Shown here piece after piece: positions 46,328 to 57,662 of a stretch of DNA of 64,000 nucleotides (position 1 is the stretch's first letter; every line of letters starts with the position of its first letter). A model generated the notes under the pieces. It ran no database searches. It was not told the DNA's origin and was given only the letters and a program-made list of their open reading frames with translations. The position numbers were made by a program, and so were the translations under genes. The DNA comes from Anodontia alba. Lineage: Eukaryota > Mollusca > Bivalvia > Lucinida > Lucinidae. The DNA lies in the NCBI GenBank assembly GCA_964016985.1, contig OZ024823.1, forward strand, positions 28,685,216 through 28,749,215. The letters run 5' to 3'.

Positions 46328-47704
46328 TGTTTCAGGATTATGGACAATGCATGTTTAAGGGAAACCATATAGTTGGGGTCATGGTGTTGTTCAAACACAT
46401 GTTCTAGTTCATTATAATTTCAACACAAAAACATGGAACTTATTAGAAGGTCATTCATTGGTAGGGCTCTTTTAATGAATATCCACAACATATATTCCTT
46501 AAGAAAAATAAGAAACATGCCAGTAATTTTTATTAAAAAAGTGTGTTATCTAACTGTTAATACCGGTAAATAATAACGTTACTTTACGCATGTTAAAGTT
46601 AAATAAAAGTGTAGTTAAAAGAGATTCAGAACCACCACAGAGTAATGTACATCCAGTATAGCAACTGTAGTTACTCTGAATTGTTCAAAGGCGGTGTCGC
46701 GAAAAAAGGCATTGACTTAATTACATAATTAGATTTATATGATTTGATGGACCTGGATTTTGCTCTATATCCATATTTTCACACTTTCTTACAACCAGTG
46801 TCTTCATCCAATATTAAATTTACATTCAGAGACAAGGCTTTGTGAGAAAATTTACTATTCCCTGAAAAACAACCAACATGAACACTTTGTACTACATGCT
46901 TTCACTATCAATTTAATTTCTCAAAATCAGTCAGATGGAAATGCATTCTACTTCTTTTAATGTATAAATAAGAATGGGTCTTTATTGAGGCATCTGTGTA
47001 AAACAGATATACATAAATAATCTAACCATGTACTGAAAAACTAAATACAATTATTTCTCTTCTGTTTTGTTTCTTTCTTCACAAAAAAAAATCCATTTTA
47101 TTATCTGCATATATAAGCCAATGCAGTGATTGGATTAATGAACCTCTTTATTTTCCAATGAAGTTTACCACCTGATTATTCCAAATGAGTGTATCTCCAG
47201 CAGCAATTTCCAATTTCTAGAATTATCAAAGTTCAAGTCTAGATATGCTCCAGTTCATACAAATTCAACACCTGATGTAGCTCCACGATTATTCTAGTGC
47301 AATTTTATAAATTTATATTTATCAACTTATTATGAAGACAAGAGCAGATTAAATAAATTTGAAATGGCTATGTTCAATCCAGATTAGCTTTAATAACTGA
47401 TTGTCATTTGATAGTGCTTCACCTAAGCATCAACAGATTAGCCCGACCAGCTATGCCTACCCTTTTCTGTTTTCAAGAGATTTTCCGATGTCCACAAAAG
47501 AAGGGTCATAACGTATAAATGGGCCAGCAGTCGTCAGACAACTCCGTGTCACTGAGGTGTGAATAACGTAATTTCATGTAGGAGGAATGAATTAAATGCC
47601 TGATGTCTTGCTATATTCAATATCGAATAAGTAGATTCTGATACTTTCATTTCGTTCAGCTTCCGTTGCTAAGCACAACATCAAAGATGGCGAGCGGTCC
47701 TACT
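46328..47704. other. Unannotated AT-rich spacer
   Basis: No reliable exon, RNA gene or element end is seen in about 1.4 kb. It could contain the eroded body of the hAT-like element, but no transposase motif is visible. Confidence 0.4.
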
Positions 47705-48484
47705 AATCACCCCATGGCACCCCACGGTACCCCATGGTAGCCCACGGCATAAAATATGTTATAGATGGCCAAGTATACTTTTGCAATACTCGTCTTCATC
47801 TTAATAAACAGAGATTTATATTGATGATGATGACTTGTGTTTGTTTAAAATATTATGTCTAAAACTCTCGTAATTTTTTGTGCCCCATGACATCAAAATA
47901 TATGTATATTTACCATAAAATATGTGTTTTAGATGGCCAGTAAAAGTTTTGTAATACTTGTCTCTATCTAAATCACAGGGACTTGTAGCAATTTCTCTTT
48001 TTTTTTAGAATTTGCATATATTGTCTAAGTATTCTGTGACAATATATCCAAATTCTAAAAAAAAAAAAAAAAAAAAAGATAAGCTAAATTACTACAATGT
48101 CACAGAATACTTAGACAATATATCCAAATTCTAAAAAAATAAAAGATAAATTGCTACAAGTCCCTGTGATCTAAATAAACATAGTATTTATACTGATGAC
48201 TTGTGTTTGAACTTGAATATAAAATGTAATTTTAGGTTAAAACTTATTTTTGATAGACTATCAACTTACACCATTGGTCTCTTTGCTTATTTTAGCGTCA
48301 GTTTGAATCTTGGTGTTTAGGCGCCCTGAGATAATCGCTTGAAGTAAGATTAATGTCTTAAACTATCACAAAAACAAACTTGGATACATAAAACTCATAC
48401 CCTGGTGTAATTTCAGCATTTAATTAATAAATACAATGAAATAATGTAGTGCCGTGGGGTACCATGGGGTGCCGTGGGGTGATT
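47705..48484. mobile_element. TIR element with CCCCATGG/CCCCACGG-repeat ends
   Basis: Left end AATCACCCCATGGCACCCC followed by ACGGTACCCCATGG and CCCACGG. The right end is its inverse (about 48449-48484, finishing GGGGTGATT). Each end is three to four 11-bp CCCCAYGGNAC-like units, mostly palindromic. The interior has a direct repeat (AGATGGCC...GATGACTTGTGTTTG), interrupted by the 47974-48168 MITE. No coding content. Confidence 0.72.
47974..48168. mobile_element. hAT-like MITE with perfect 8-bp target duplication
   Basis: Ends CACAGGGACTTGTAGCAATTT and its inverse AATTGCTACAAGTCCCTGTG. Both sides are flanked by ATCTAAAT (47966-47973 and 48169-48176). An 8-bp target duplication and CA...TG ends are the hAT signature. 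Arms extend about 70 bp (TAGAATTTG, AAGTATTCTGTGAC), and part of one arm is duplicated near the middle around an A-run. Confidence 0.85.
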
Positions 48485-48714
48485 GACAAAAGTAGCGCGT
48501 GTATTACTACACCGAATTTTGAAGTCTATGTTTCAAATTGCTCTATCTAAATCGATTTCAGTTACAGTTATGTTAGCGAAATAGAAAAGCCATAAACAAT
48601 TCCCCTGCTTCACATTCAGTTCGCCGTAATAGTGCCGCATTGCGTCTGATTAAGAAGTAGTGCGCGTATGAATATACGCATAAATAGCTGTGATGAAAAT
48701 CCGCTTGTGACGTA

Positions 48715-48860
48715 GTAAAAAACCCCATGCGATTGCATAGAGCCTGCTAGCTGTCGCTAGCAGACTCAAAAATAGCAGGGGTTTTTTTTATTAAAAATTT
48801 TCAGTTTTTTGGAGGTGAAATTTTCTATATATTTGAATAGGCGTGTTTTCGTAATGAAGT
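48715..48860 (+). mobile_element. Foldback-family element with a different hairpin core
   Basis: The right part (GGAGGTGAAATTTTCTATAT, then GGCGTGTTTTCGTAATG) matches the end of 60779-61053. The inner hairpin is instead AGCCTGCTAGCTG / TCGCTAGCAGACT. No left end of the family is seen. Confidence 0.55.
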
Positions 48861-49407
48861 TGTAAGTTTTCTTACATTTTCTTTTTTTTATGTAAGTCGG
48901 TTAAAATCCACTTGTTGAGACCACAGAACATGATATGAACAGCAACAGTAAGTAGGTATTGAAGGTGTCCCGTTAATGGCTATACGGATGCACAGGCTGA
49001 TATTGACATTTGTTTTTTGTTCAAACATGGCATTTTGTAACATTTTTTTTATGTCCCGATCTTCTTACAGTTTCATGTTGACTTTTATCTACTGGCCATT
49101 AAATTATTTACAAACAGCAATCCTAAGAACGGAAACGGAAGTAAAGCAAACCTCCTGTAGGGTAAACTAGATCAGGGATTTAAACTCCTCTTTGGTTTCT
49201 TTAGTAGGAAGCAAACTATTCCAGAGTGGAATAGTTCGGGGGGAAAAAAGGATACTTTAGAGCATCAACGTCCGACAAGTTTTCTATATATTGTGAGTCA
49301 TGCTGCTCTTGTATGTTTCAAACCATGTGCAGGAGTCAGATATTTTGACCTATCAATGTCAACAGTGCCTATATGGATTTTGTGGAAGAGTCTTACCAAC
49401 ATGTCTT

Positions 49408-49642
49408 GGCCCAATTGTTCAAAGCATCGTTAGCTTAAGAAGTTCGTAAGCGGTCAAAATGTTAACTGTTCTAGTAAGTACAATACCTAATTCATAGGAT
49501 TTTTGCTGAAAAAAAAATGTAAATGCAAAGCTACTCACTTTTTTTTTTCAGCAAAACTATTAGCGTATATGCCATATTTAATCATCAAAGTTTTAACGGT
49601 ACGTTAACTGGCGACATTATTAGTTTCAAACAACAACACTTC
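49408..49642 (+). mobile_element. MITE of the GGCCCAGTTGTTCAAAGC family, copy 2
   Basis: Begins GGCCCAATTGTTCAAAGCATC, has the inner TGCTGAAAAAAAAATG hairpin, and ends with AGTTTCAAACAACAACAC. Diverged from 6418-6663 but the order of motifs is identical. Confidence 0.7.
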
Positions 49643-49815
49643 TCTGATCCTTCTCAGTTTGACCTATTAGATCTTGAGTGTATCGATTCCTAATTGTGGC
49701 TACGCACTCCAGCTTGGGATGCACAAGCGTCTCACTGTGCCAGTAAAAGATTCCGGGGAGAAAACCAAAGGTATTTGTAGCACTAAAACTACCCAAGGCA
49801 TGCTGACCCAGATCT

Positions 49816-49923
49816 ACATTGTCTGAAATAGTAATACCCGGCGTACCTGTTCCAAAGTTTGTGTAATGTACATTGTCTGAAATAGTAATACCCGGCGTAC
49901 CTGTTCCAAAGTTTGTGTAATGT
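49816..49923 (+). repeat. Perfect 54-bp tandem duplication
   Basis: 49816-49869 and 49870-49923 appear identical, including AATACCCGGCGTACCTG. It is either a very recent duplication or an assembly slip. Confidence 0.9.
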
Positions 49924-50402
49924 GTATTATTTTTTAATTACAGAATGTATACAATTATCTACTTACTTATAAAAAAAAACATGTGTTATTAGTACTTATT
50001 TGAATTGTCTTCATAAATATGATTCTATAAAGAAATTCTTGACAAATATTATTTTATAAAGAAACTCAGAAACAAAATCCCATTAGCATCATCAAAGACA
50101 CTCGTCGTGAAGTTTTCCTCTGACCTTTCTTTGAAGTGTGCACACAGTGCAGTAATAAAGTCGAATACGGCGGGGTTTTTTTTGTGTTTTTTTAGGGGGG
50201 TGGGGGTGGTTGTGGGGGTGGAGCTCCCATATTAGAAAAGGGCTCTTATTACATTAATGCAAACTTCTTACCATACTAAAAATTAATCCTAATCAAAAAA
50301 TAAATCAATCTTTTAGGAGCAAACGATAAATATGGAGGTGCCCGCAAAAATAGGACCTCAATCACAGAAAACAGCCCTCCAGGCAGCAGTCAATTTCTTA
50401 AA

Positions 50403-50722
50403 TACAGACAACTCCCGTTATCTCGACTTCGCTTATCTCGAATAACCGCTTATCTCGAAGTAAATCTGGTCCCGGTTTAAACGTGAAGATCTTACAACAG
50501 GTGATAAAATATTCTGGAAAAGAGGAGAATTCTCCTCTTTTCCACAATATTTTCAATATATCTCTAATTCAGGAGTAAAATTACATTACATATTCATTTG
50601 TGAAATGTGGCTATTCAATTTATTTTTTTCCTCAATTCTGCAAATCTGATATGTCGAGGTACGGATATCTCGAAGTATTTCAGAGAATCCCTTGGACTTC
50701 GAGATAACGGGAGTCAACTGTA
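50403..50722 (-). mobile_element. Pogo/Tigger-like MITE, copy 2 (inverted)
   Basis: Ends TACAGACAACTCCCGTTATC and GATAACGGGAGTCAACTGTA. The interior has a GAAAAGAGGAGAATTCTCC hairpin and GGTACGGATATCTCGAAG. Opposite orientation to 16474-16852 and 60246-60579. Confidence 0.8.
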
Positions 50723-50877
50723 CATGAAACGACAATTCAAAACAACACTTCATCGGAAAGGGATGAACAAAGTAAAGTATAACTACTCTCTGTCGGATAA
50801 ACTGTTTTGAGATCTTTCTACCAGATATATGTTCTATTATTGCGTCTCTTCTTCTTGTCCTTCAGTACAGTAGATTT

Positions 50878-51190
50878 ATATTTGTTTGTTTGTGTTGAGG
50901 TTTTACGGCCCAGTCAACCCAACGGGGTCATGTCGATCGAGGTCAAGTTAGCTAACCAAACTTTTAATGGGTAGGCTTAGTCCTTTAAGCGGTTACCCAG
51001 TATTGTGCACATTATTTCGCTAGAACCGACAACTGCCCCTCTTGAATCAGCGGAAGGGACAGAATGACCGTAGAAATATTTCATGATCAATCACCACGAA
51101 AGAATGTTGCCGACCCGGCAGGGGTCGAACCCGCAACCTCCTGATCACCAGTCGGACGGGCAGCCAACTAAACCACCAACGCAGATGCCG
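50878..51190 (-). mobile_element. tRNA-derived SINE
   Basis: On the minus strand the head carries a polymerase III A box (TGGTTTAGTTGGC, plus 51163-51175) and a B box (GGTTCGACCCC, plus 51121-51131), about 32 bases apart, as in tRNAs. An unrelated body of about 230 bp follows and ends in an AAACAAACAAAT tail (plus left end near 50880). Length and structure are those of a SINE. It is not a functional tRNA gene, since the stems are not closed at the acceptor end. Confidence 0.8.
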
Positions 51191-51278
51191 GTCTATGCAG
51201 TTGATAATAATGTGAGGTATGCATAGTTCTCCATTACTTTCAGTCTTTCAGTCCTGTCAGTGATCTATTGCATGGAAT

Positions 51279-51606
51279 ACAGTGAACCCTCGTTACAACG
51301 ACAACATTTGTTCCCAAAGCTGTTGCCATTAAAACGAATTTGCTGCTGTAAAGAATCCTTAATGGGAAGAATGATATGTAAGACAGACCGTTTTATTCTT
51401 ATTTCTTCATATAACATGTTTTGGATATTTGCTAGAATTGCCTCAGAAATATCCAAAACATATGTTACTTAAAGTTTAAATGCAATATTCTTGCATAATT
51501 TCTCATTAACTGTCACCTCTAGAGCTAAGGTTTCGTGACATTCAAATTGTCATTATAACGAATTTTGTCGTTGTATCGGGTGTCGGTATAAAGAGGGTTG
51601 ACTGTA
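51279..51606. mobile_element. Second pogo-like MITE family
   Basis: Ends TACAGTGAACCCTCGTTAC and AAAGAGGGTTGACTGTA, with TA at both borders. Near the ends GTTACAACGACAACA faces TTTTGTCGTTGTATC. The middle has ATATTTGCTAGAATTGC flanked by TTTTGGATATTT and AAATATCCAAAA. Confidence 0.7.
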
Positions 51607-51867
51607 CAATGTACCAGATACTTTGCTTGAGGTTTTGGATCATTACTCAGTCGCTTTATCCTCACACCTGCCTGACCAGTATTAGCTCTACTACTTTTCT
51701 GTTGAATATCAAGCCAAAAAAAAAAAAAAAAAAAAAAAAAACGAGTATCATTTTTTTTCGATTATTTTACTTTTTGGTATGATTCAGCGAGAAATCAAAC
51801 TCGCAACATCCAACACACAAATCTATGGAAGCGTCCTAGTGCCAGGTGAAAAAAATATTTAAGTCCT

Positions 51868-52314
51868 ACGTAGGAGATAATATGTCCTACGTAAGAGATA
51901 GTAACTCCTACGTAGGAGATAATAAGTCCTACGTAGGAGATACTAAGTCCTACGTAGTAACTCTTACGTAGGAGATAATAAGTCCTACGTAGGAGATAGT
52001 AACTCCTACGTAGGAGATAGTAAGTCCTACGTAGGAGTTAGTAACTCCTACGTAGGAGATAATAAGTCCTACGTAGGAGTTAGTAACTCCTACGTAGGAG
52101 ATAATAAGTCCTACGTAGGAGATACTTAGTCCTACGTAGGAGTTAGTAACTCCTACGTAGGAGATAATAAGTCCTACGTAGGAGATAATAAGTCCTACGT
52201 AGGTGTTACTAACTCCTACGTAGGAGATAATAAGTTCTACGTAGGTGATACTAACTCCTATGTAGGAGTTAGTATAACTCCTACGTAGGAGATAATAAGT
52301 CCTACGTAGGAGAT
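51868..52314 (+). repeat. Left TCCTACGTAGGA array
   Basis: About 20 units, period about 21 bp, with few changes inside the 12-bp palindrome and alternating GATAATAAG and GTTAGTAAC spacers. Confidence 0.95.
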
Positions 52315-54199
52315 GGTATTTAGTTATAGATAATTCAATGCGATATTGAAATGAAGATCAATAGTTTAACCTAAGAAAACAAAACATATTGTTTAATTAA
52401 AAAAGTAATATATTAAGTGAATGATAATTCAGGAAGACCAACAAGTTGTCGTCTGCTGAATTAGCCCAGAGAGTGGTAAAGGTAAAGGGATCAAATATCC
52501 ACGCCCACCCCCCACACACATTGGGAGAGAAAATTAAGAGTATCATCAGTTTGTCCTTGATGCATAAATGTTGCCTTACAATCATTTTTCAGTTAATCAA
52601 TCAATTTTTTTTTTATTGATCTGACAGATTAAAGAATTGCAGTGACCTGTCTCAGATACAGGACACTTGTGTCAGATTAGGAAAAAGAGAGATTGTGTAT
52701 TACGCAAACACGAAACACCCAAATCAGACAGCACAACTGCACATTCTGATCAGGATTTTCACTGTTTATCAATGCATTTTACAGTAACTAGAGTTTCTTT
52801 AGGTACACATTTAAAGATGCCGATTTGTCTGCCGGATTCTTAGATCATTGTCGTAATGGTCCTTTACAAATGTTGATGTTCATTTGATGTTTGGACCACT
52901 TTGTTTTCATTGCATGGGTTATAGATCAAACTATAACACTGTCCAGTGGCCTGAGGCTTCTGATTCTCAGCTGTATGATGACAAATAGATAAATGAAACC
53001 AGGAGGTACAGGTCCCAGGTTGTATTTAACCGGTTCACACTTCATGGAAATACTGCTTTTATGGGTGCATGTATCAGTTGCCTGGTAGCGTTAAAAATAT
53101 AGATGCAGATACTGGAAATACACAATGATGTTATTAAACTTGTTTTTATATGTGTTTGAACAATCTTTTCAAAACAATGTATAAATAAAAATAAAAAAAA
53201 ATAGTATGTCTTGTTGATATTTTGTAGAATTTTGAGGTGTCTACAAGTAAAATAAGAAACAGTGATGGTTGAGTCTTTTTAAATAAAAATGGACCTTATG
53301 AATTATGCGACCACTGTAGAACCAGATTAGTCTGTATGTCCGCTTTATGATCAGAATCTACACTGCATGCGAATAGAGATTGCACATTCTATTAGCGAAA
53401 AAAATGTATGTACATGCTGATCTGGAACTACAATTGTTGCACATATTATTAAATCCTGTTTTTATTATTTGGAGAGACTTGTTATTTCTGTGTTGGGTAG
53501 TTAGTAAATATGAATAGAATGTCGTTTTCCTTAGATTATTACTGTTACTATCCTAGGTTTCTAGACAGATATGCCTGTGCTTACAGTGTAGACCCAGATC
53601 AGATGTCACATAACACATTGTGTAATCAGGGTCTACACGGTTCTACATTTAGCCAGCAATGTTTAGACAAATCAGTGGGTACTATAATGGCCTAGTAAAA
53701 AATATAGAGCAAGTGTGGTTAAGGATCATCTGATATTCTAGGTTTGATTTTGAAACAATTACCTTTGGGCCAATGTTTGAAAAGGTGTGAACAACTTATT
53801 GAATCTGACAGATGGTGGTTAGAAAAGAAAGTGGTTTACAGTATTTAACCTAAGTATTCTGATAGACACACCTTAACAAACAGCAGTCGCGGCCCCTGAT
53901 TAGACATTACATTACAGAGCATCTAATGAAGGTCGCACACTGTTTGCCACTCAATAGCACGTATAAGCTATGTCAACAGGTAGTAACACGGACTTAATCA
54001 AATTTCAGTATGATCGGGATTTAAAGTGTTTCATAATTAGCAATATTATACCCCTAAATACACATGCAGTAAAAGCTGTTAAAGCTCCACGTAGCTCTTT
54101 TAAAAACTAAACGTTTTGAACATGACCAACATAATAATATTTATTTTTCGGAATTCAAAGGTACAGATAAATCACTGTTACTATTAGTAATCATTTTAA

Positions 54200-54231
<32 letters not shown>

Positions 54232-54548
54232 GGTAATAATAATGATAATAATGTCATTATTATCACTATGTTTCTTTTTCCTTATTATCACTATGTTCAA
54301 TTTCTTAGAAAACCATTTTATGAAATAAAAAAAGGATCAGCATAGGATTTTCCGAATTATGATATACAGCTTGATTACTATTATAATTATTTCTGAAAAT
54401 AGTATCAATAATAATGTTATTATTATCATTTTGTTTTATTGTAATTTCTTAAATATTATAAATAAACAATTGAATAGATTTACTTTATGGAATGAAATAT
54501 GACCAACATTGTTTTTCTCCGCATTGTAATGCGGTTACTAGCATCTTT
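52315..54548. other. Middle of the foldback-type transposon
   Basis: No transposase motif found. It contains a GAATTAGCCCAGAGAG fragment near 52459, GTGTAGACCCAGATCAGATG near 53588, a GCAAACAG-type foldback near 53877-53957, and an (AAAT)n microsatellite at 54199-54230. Confidence 0.5.
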
Positions 54549-55071
54549 GTAGGAGAAAGTAAGTCCTACGTATGACTTATTACCTCCTACGTAAGTGTTA
54601 GTAACTCCTACGTAGGACTTCTTATCTGCTACGTAGGAGTTACTAACTCCTACGTAGGACGTACTATCTCCTACGTAGGACTTACTATCGCCTACGTAGG
54701 ACATATTATCTCCTACGTAGGACTTACTATCGCCTACGTAGGACATATTATCTCCTACGTAGGAGTTACTAACTCCTACGTAGAACTTATTATCTGCTAC
54801 GTAGGACTTATTATCTACGTATGAGTTACTAACTCCTACGTAGGAGCTACTAACACCTACGTATGACTTATTATCTCCTACGTAGGATTTATTTCCTACG
54901 TAGGAGTTACTATTAGTTACTAACTCCTACGTAGGACTTGCTATCTCCTACGTAGGACTTATTATCTCCTACGTAGGAGTTACTAACTCCTAAGTAGGAC
55001 TTATTATCTCCTACGTAGGAGTTACTATCTCCTACATAGGAGTTACTATTTCCTACATAGGACTTAAATAT
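54549..55071 (-). repeat. Right TCCTACGTAGGA array (inverted)
   Basis: About 24 units of the same palindrome, in opposite orientation to 51868-52314. The minus-strand frame with repeated SYVGDSK peptides is a by-product of the period, not a gene. Confidence 0.95.
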
Positions 55072-55092
55072 TTTTCACCTGGCACTAGGACA

Positions 55093-55176
55093 CTTCCATA
55101 CAAATGCGATTATTGTAGTAGGGTTTTAAACAATGATCTAACTTACAGGCACACCTACGAATACATACCGGAGAGA
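55093..55176 (+). pseudogene. C2H2 zinc-finger-like fragment
   Basis: Reading LPYKCDYCSRVLNNDLTY then RH and IPERE, it has the C-x2-C, the Leu and first His, and linker-like flanks of a C2H2 finger, but the second His is not in place. It abuts the right end of the foldback-type transposon. Only one finger is visible and poly(A) follows, so it is probably a fragment of a gene or transposon, or chance. Confidence 0.3.
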
Positions 55177-55839
55177 GAAAAAAAAAATACTCCTGTACTA
55201 CTTTTGAGTGTAGGACAAAATCCCTCCCGGACAAAATCCCTTCTGCTCATTTTTGTATAGGTGGACATAATCCCTCCCATGTTTTTTGCAACATGGACAT
55301 AATCCACCCCCACTCTTTTTTACAAGGTGGACAAAATCCCTTCTGTAAATTTTCCAACTAGGACAAAATCCCTTCTTTGGACAAAATCCCTTCTGCTTAA
55401 TTTTTCAAGGTGGATAGAATCCCCCCCCCCCCCCCCCCACCCTGCCCATCCTCCCCAGCTTATTTTATAAACTGCACACTCTTGTGTGTATACAGACAGC
55501 TGTTTCTGCACACACATATCTGTCTTGTAAATTCCTAAGCCGAATATGACTACCATGAACATATAAGTTGTATCAGATGTAAAACATGCAGCACTTGTTG
55601 AGACAGAGATATACAACAACCAGCAGGGTCAGCCAGCACCAAAGAGGGTTAGAAGAACTACTATTGTGCATCAGAAGCGTTTGAGGACTCTGTGTCAGCA
55701 GTTTGTATCTGGAGAGAAGTCTTTGGAGCAGTTCTTGACCACTATGGGACAGTGTATTCGTCTGCAGTAGGTCAAAGGATTGGACTCGGAGGAATAAGAG
55801 GACTTTTCAGCATGATAAAACCAATGATTTTGGCTTTGT

Positions 55840-55935
55840 GTTCAGCGAAGACTCAGATCAGCCTAGGCATCTACCATCCACATGAAGAAAGTGAAGATCC
55901 TGATCAGGCTGGGAAGATGTCCGGACTAATCTGAG
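55840..55935 (+). repeat. GACTCAGATCAGCCT repeat fragment
   Basis: AGACTCAGATCAGCCTAGGCA followed by GATCCTGATCAGGCTGG. The related sequence GATTCAGATCAGCCTGCG lies near 14650. A dispersed bivalve-type repeat, partly palindromic. Confidence 0.5.
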
Positions 55936-56029
55936 TTTTGGCTGGACTCAACAACAAAATTATATGGTTTTGTCATACAGTGGTAAGAAGATGAGATAAA
56001 ATATGTGCTTTTTACAAAAAAACAACAAC

Positions 56030-56211
56030 AACAAAACAACTGAAAAACCAAAAATCAACAACAACAACAACAACAACAAAAAAAAAAAAAAAATAAAATA
56101 AAAAAAAAAATAAAATAAAAAAATAGCAAACTCTTGTACATATTGCTGATGAATTTTATTTAGTTATATTTATTTATTTAGTTATTTATTTATTTATTTA
56201 TTTATTTATTA
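56030..56211 (+). repeat. CAA, A-rich and TTTA simple repeats
   Basis: (CAA)n near 56055-56080, A-rich TAAAA tracts to about 56123, and (TTTA)n at 56159-56211. Confidence 0.9.
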
Positions 56212-57507
56212 TACTTTCTGGTTAACTGGTGCTTATATATTTATTTATTGATTCAATTATTATACTTTCTAATTAATTGATGCCTAATGCAATCATGCTG
56301 AATATGTTTGTATTTCAAATGTGCTAAAAAGCAATTGCTTGTCTAATTGAGTGCTATCAAGGTCAATCATTTTTTCTAATTGCCTAATTAATGGTCACAG
56401 TTAACTTAGTTATCTTTGTAATCTTTTTATACTTAAATGGTTGACAATGCTGTTAGACACAAACAATTATTTAGAGACAATGTTTGTTTGTCTGCTTGAT
56501 TAAAATGTTGATAAATACTTGGTCTTTCTATTATAATTGTAAACACTGAGCTAGTGCATAACATTTCCTACTATTTCATATGTGTGCCTAGCAAAGACTC
56601 AGATCTGACTGCACATCCAAAAGTTTGATCAAACACATCACTGTTTACTTTTTACTTAAAGGGCAACAATGGTCCCAAGGATTATGGCTGTGCAGTCTTA
56701 TTGGAGTTTTCACTTTAAGAAATTGTTATTGTAGGAAATGTTTAATGCAACAAATTGGATCCCCAACATCCAAAACTTTGATCAAATGCATCACTATTTA
56801 CTGATTACTTAAAGGGTAACGAAGGTCCCAAGAATTGTGGCTGTGCAGTCTTATTGGAGTTTTCACTTGAAGAACTTGCTATTGTAGGAAATAGTCAGTG
56901 CAAGAAATTGGATCCTCCAAGCAATTGTTGGTGCAGTTTGAGTCCTTGCCCGCAATTGAGGAAAAGGATAAAATAATAGCCAAGTAGCAAGTGGCCAGGT
57001 AAGACTCTGATCGGCTTGGAGAGTCGTAGGGGATTTCAGCCGGGAGGGGTTTTGTCCTTGTTGGAAAATTCACGGAAGGGATTTTGTCCACCTTGTAAAA
57101 AAAAGTGGGGGGATTATGTCCACGTTGCAAAAAACATGGGAGGGATTATGTCCACCTATACAAAAATGAGCAGAAGGGATTTTGTCCGGGAGGGATTTTG
57201 TCCCTACTTTTAGTCTGGCATTTACTTTCTGTGTTAATTTACAGAAGTATTTGGAAACGTACTCTGGGTAGACAGCCAACTTGTTAAGGAGAATTCTAAT
57301 GCAGTTGTATATACAACGCGACGTCTGATTGGATAACGTCAAAAATTTGCGACGGTATATTCTGCGATATACTTTCGGAAATCCGACGTCATCACGTTAA
57401 GTTGCTTCTCATTGGCTGGCATTTGGTTTTACGCAGCTCACAGCACTTGTCGCTTTATGAAAATAGTACAGTTTGTTAACAGAAAAATGAATAAATTCAT
57501 TAGAATG

Positions 57508-57662
57508 GGGATAACTGCATTCAAATTTGTCACTTGAGGAGGTAAATGGGCGGTTTTACGGTCGGAAATAACGTTTTACGGCTCCGCTAACGTGTAAAAA
57601 GAAATTTTCGATCGTAAAACCGCCGATTTATCTCCAAAAATGACAAATTTGAATGTAGTTAC
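57508..57662. repeat. Foldback with arms of about 50 bp
   Basis: GATAACTGCATTCAAATTTGTC pairs imperfectly with GACAAATTTGAATGTAGTTAC, and GGCGGTTTTACGGTCG with CGATCGTAAAACCGCC. Its right arm runs directly into the first unit of the 176-bp array. Confidence 0.8.

Larger units (their letters stand above)
51824..55100. mobile_element. Foldback-type transposon with TCCTACGTAGGA-array inverted ends (3.3 kb)
   Basis: Outer ends TATGGAAGCGTCCTAGTGCC and its inverse (55081-55100) are followed by GGTGAAAAAAATATTTAAG in both. Each end then has a long array of about 21-bp units centred on the palindrome TCCTACGTAGGA (51868-52314 and 54549-55071). The spacers (GATAATAAG, GTTAGTAAC) are inverted between ends. 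The 2.2-kb middle has no recognised transposase. The structure resembles Foldback/TU-type elements, whose long inverted repeats consist of short tandem units. A CAAAT(C/G) at both borders may be a target duplication. Confidence 0.82.
55208..57208. mobile_element. Foldback-type transposon with GGACAAAATCCC-array inverted ends (2.0 kb)
   Basis: The left end (55208-55430) repeats GGACAAAATCCCTTCTG and GGACATAATCCCTCC units, separated by variable text such as CATGTTTTTTGCAAC. The right end (57030-57208) is an almost exact inverse over at least 170 bp, for example GGATTATGTCCAC. A C-run (about 55421-55439) ends the left array. The 1.6-kb middle holds CAA, TTTA and A-rich simple repeats and no transposase. 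Confidence 0.82.

Noticed and set aside
51100..51190. Functional tRNA gene on the minus strand
   Set aside because: A and B boxes are present, but the acceptor stem does not close and about 230 bp of non-tRNA body with an A-rich tail follows, as in a SINE.
51868..52314. CRISPR-like regular array
   Set aside because: Repeats are 12-bp palindromes with 9-bp non-unique spacers, the genome is eukaryotic, and the array is one arm of an inverted transposon end.
54480..54746. 88-codon frame with repeated SYVGDSK peptides
   Set aside because: A direct reading of the 21-bp TCCTACGTAGGA array, whose period is a multiple of three.
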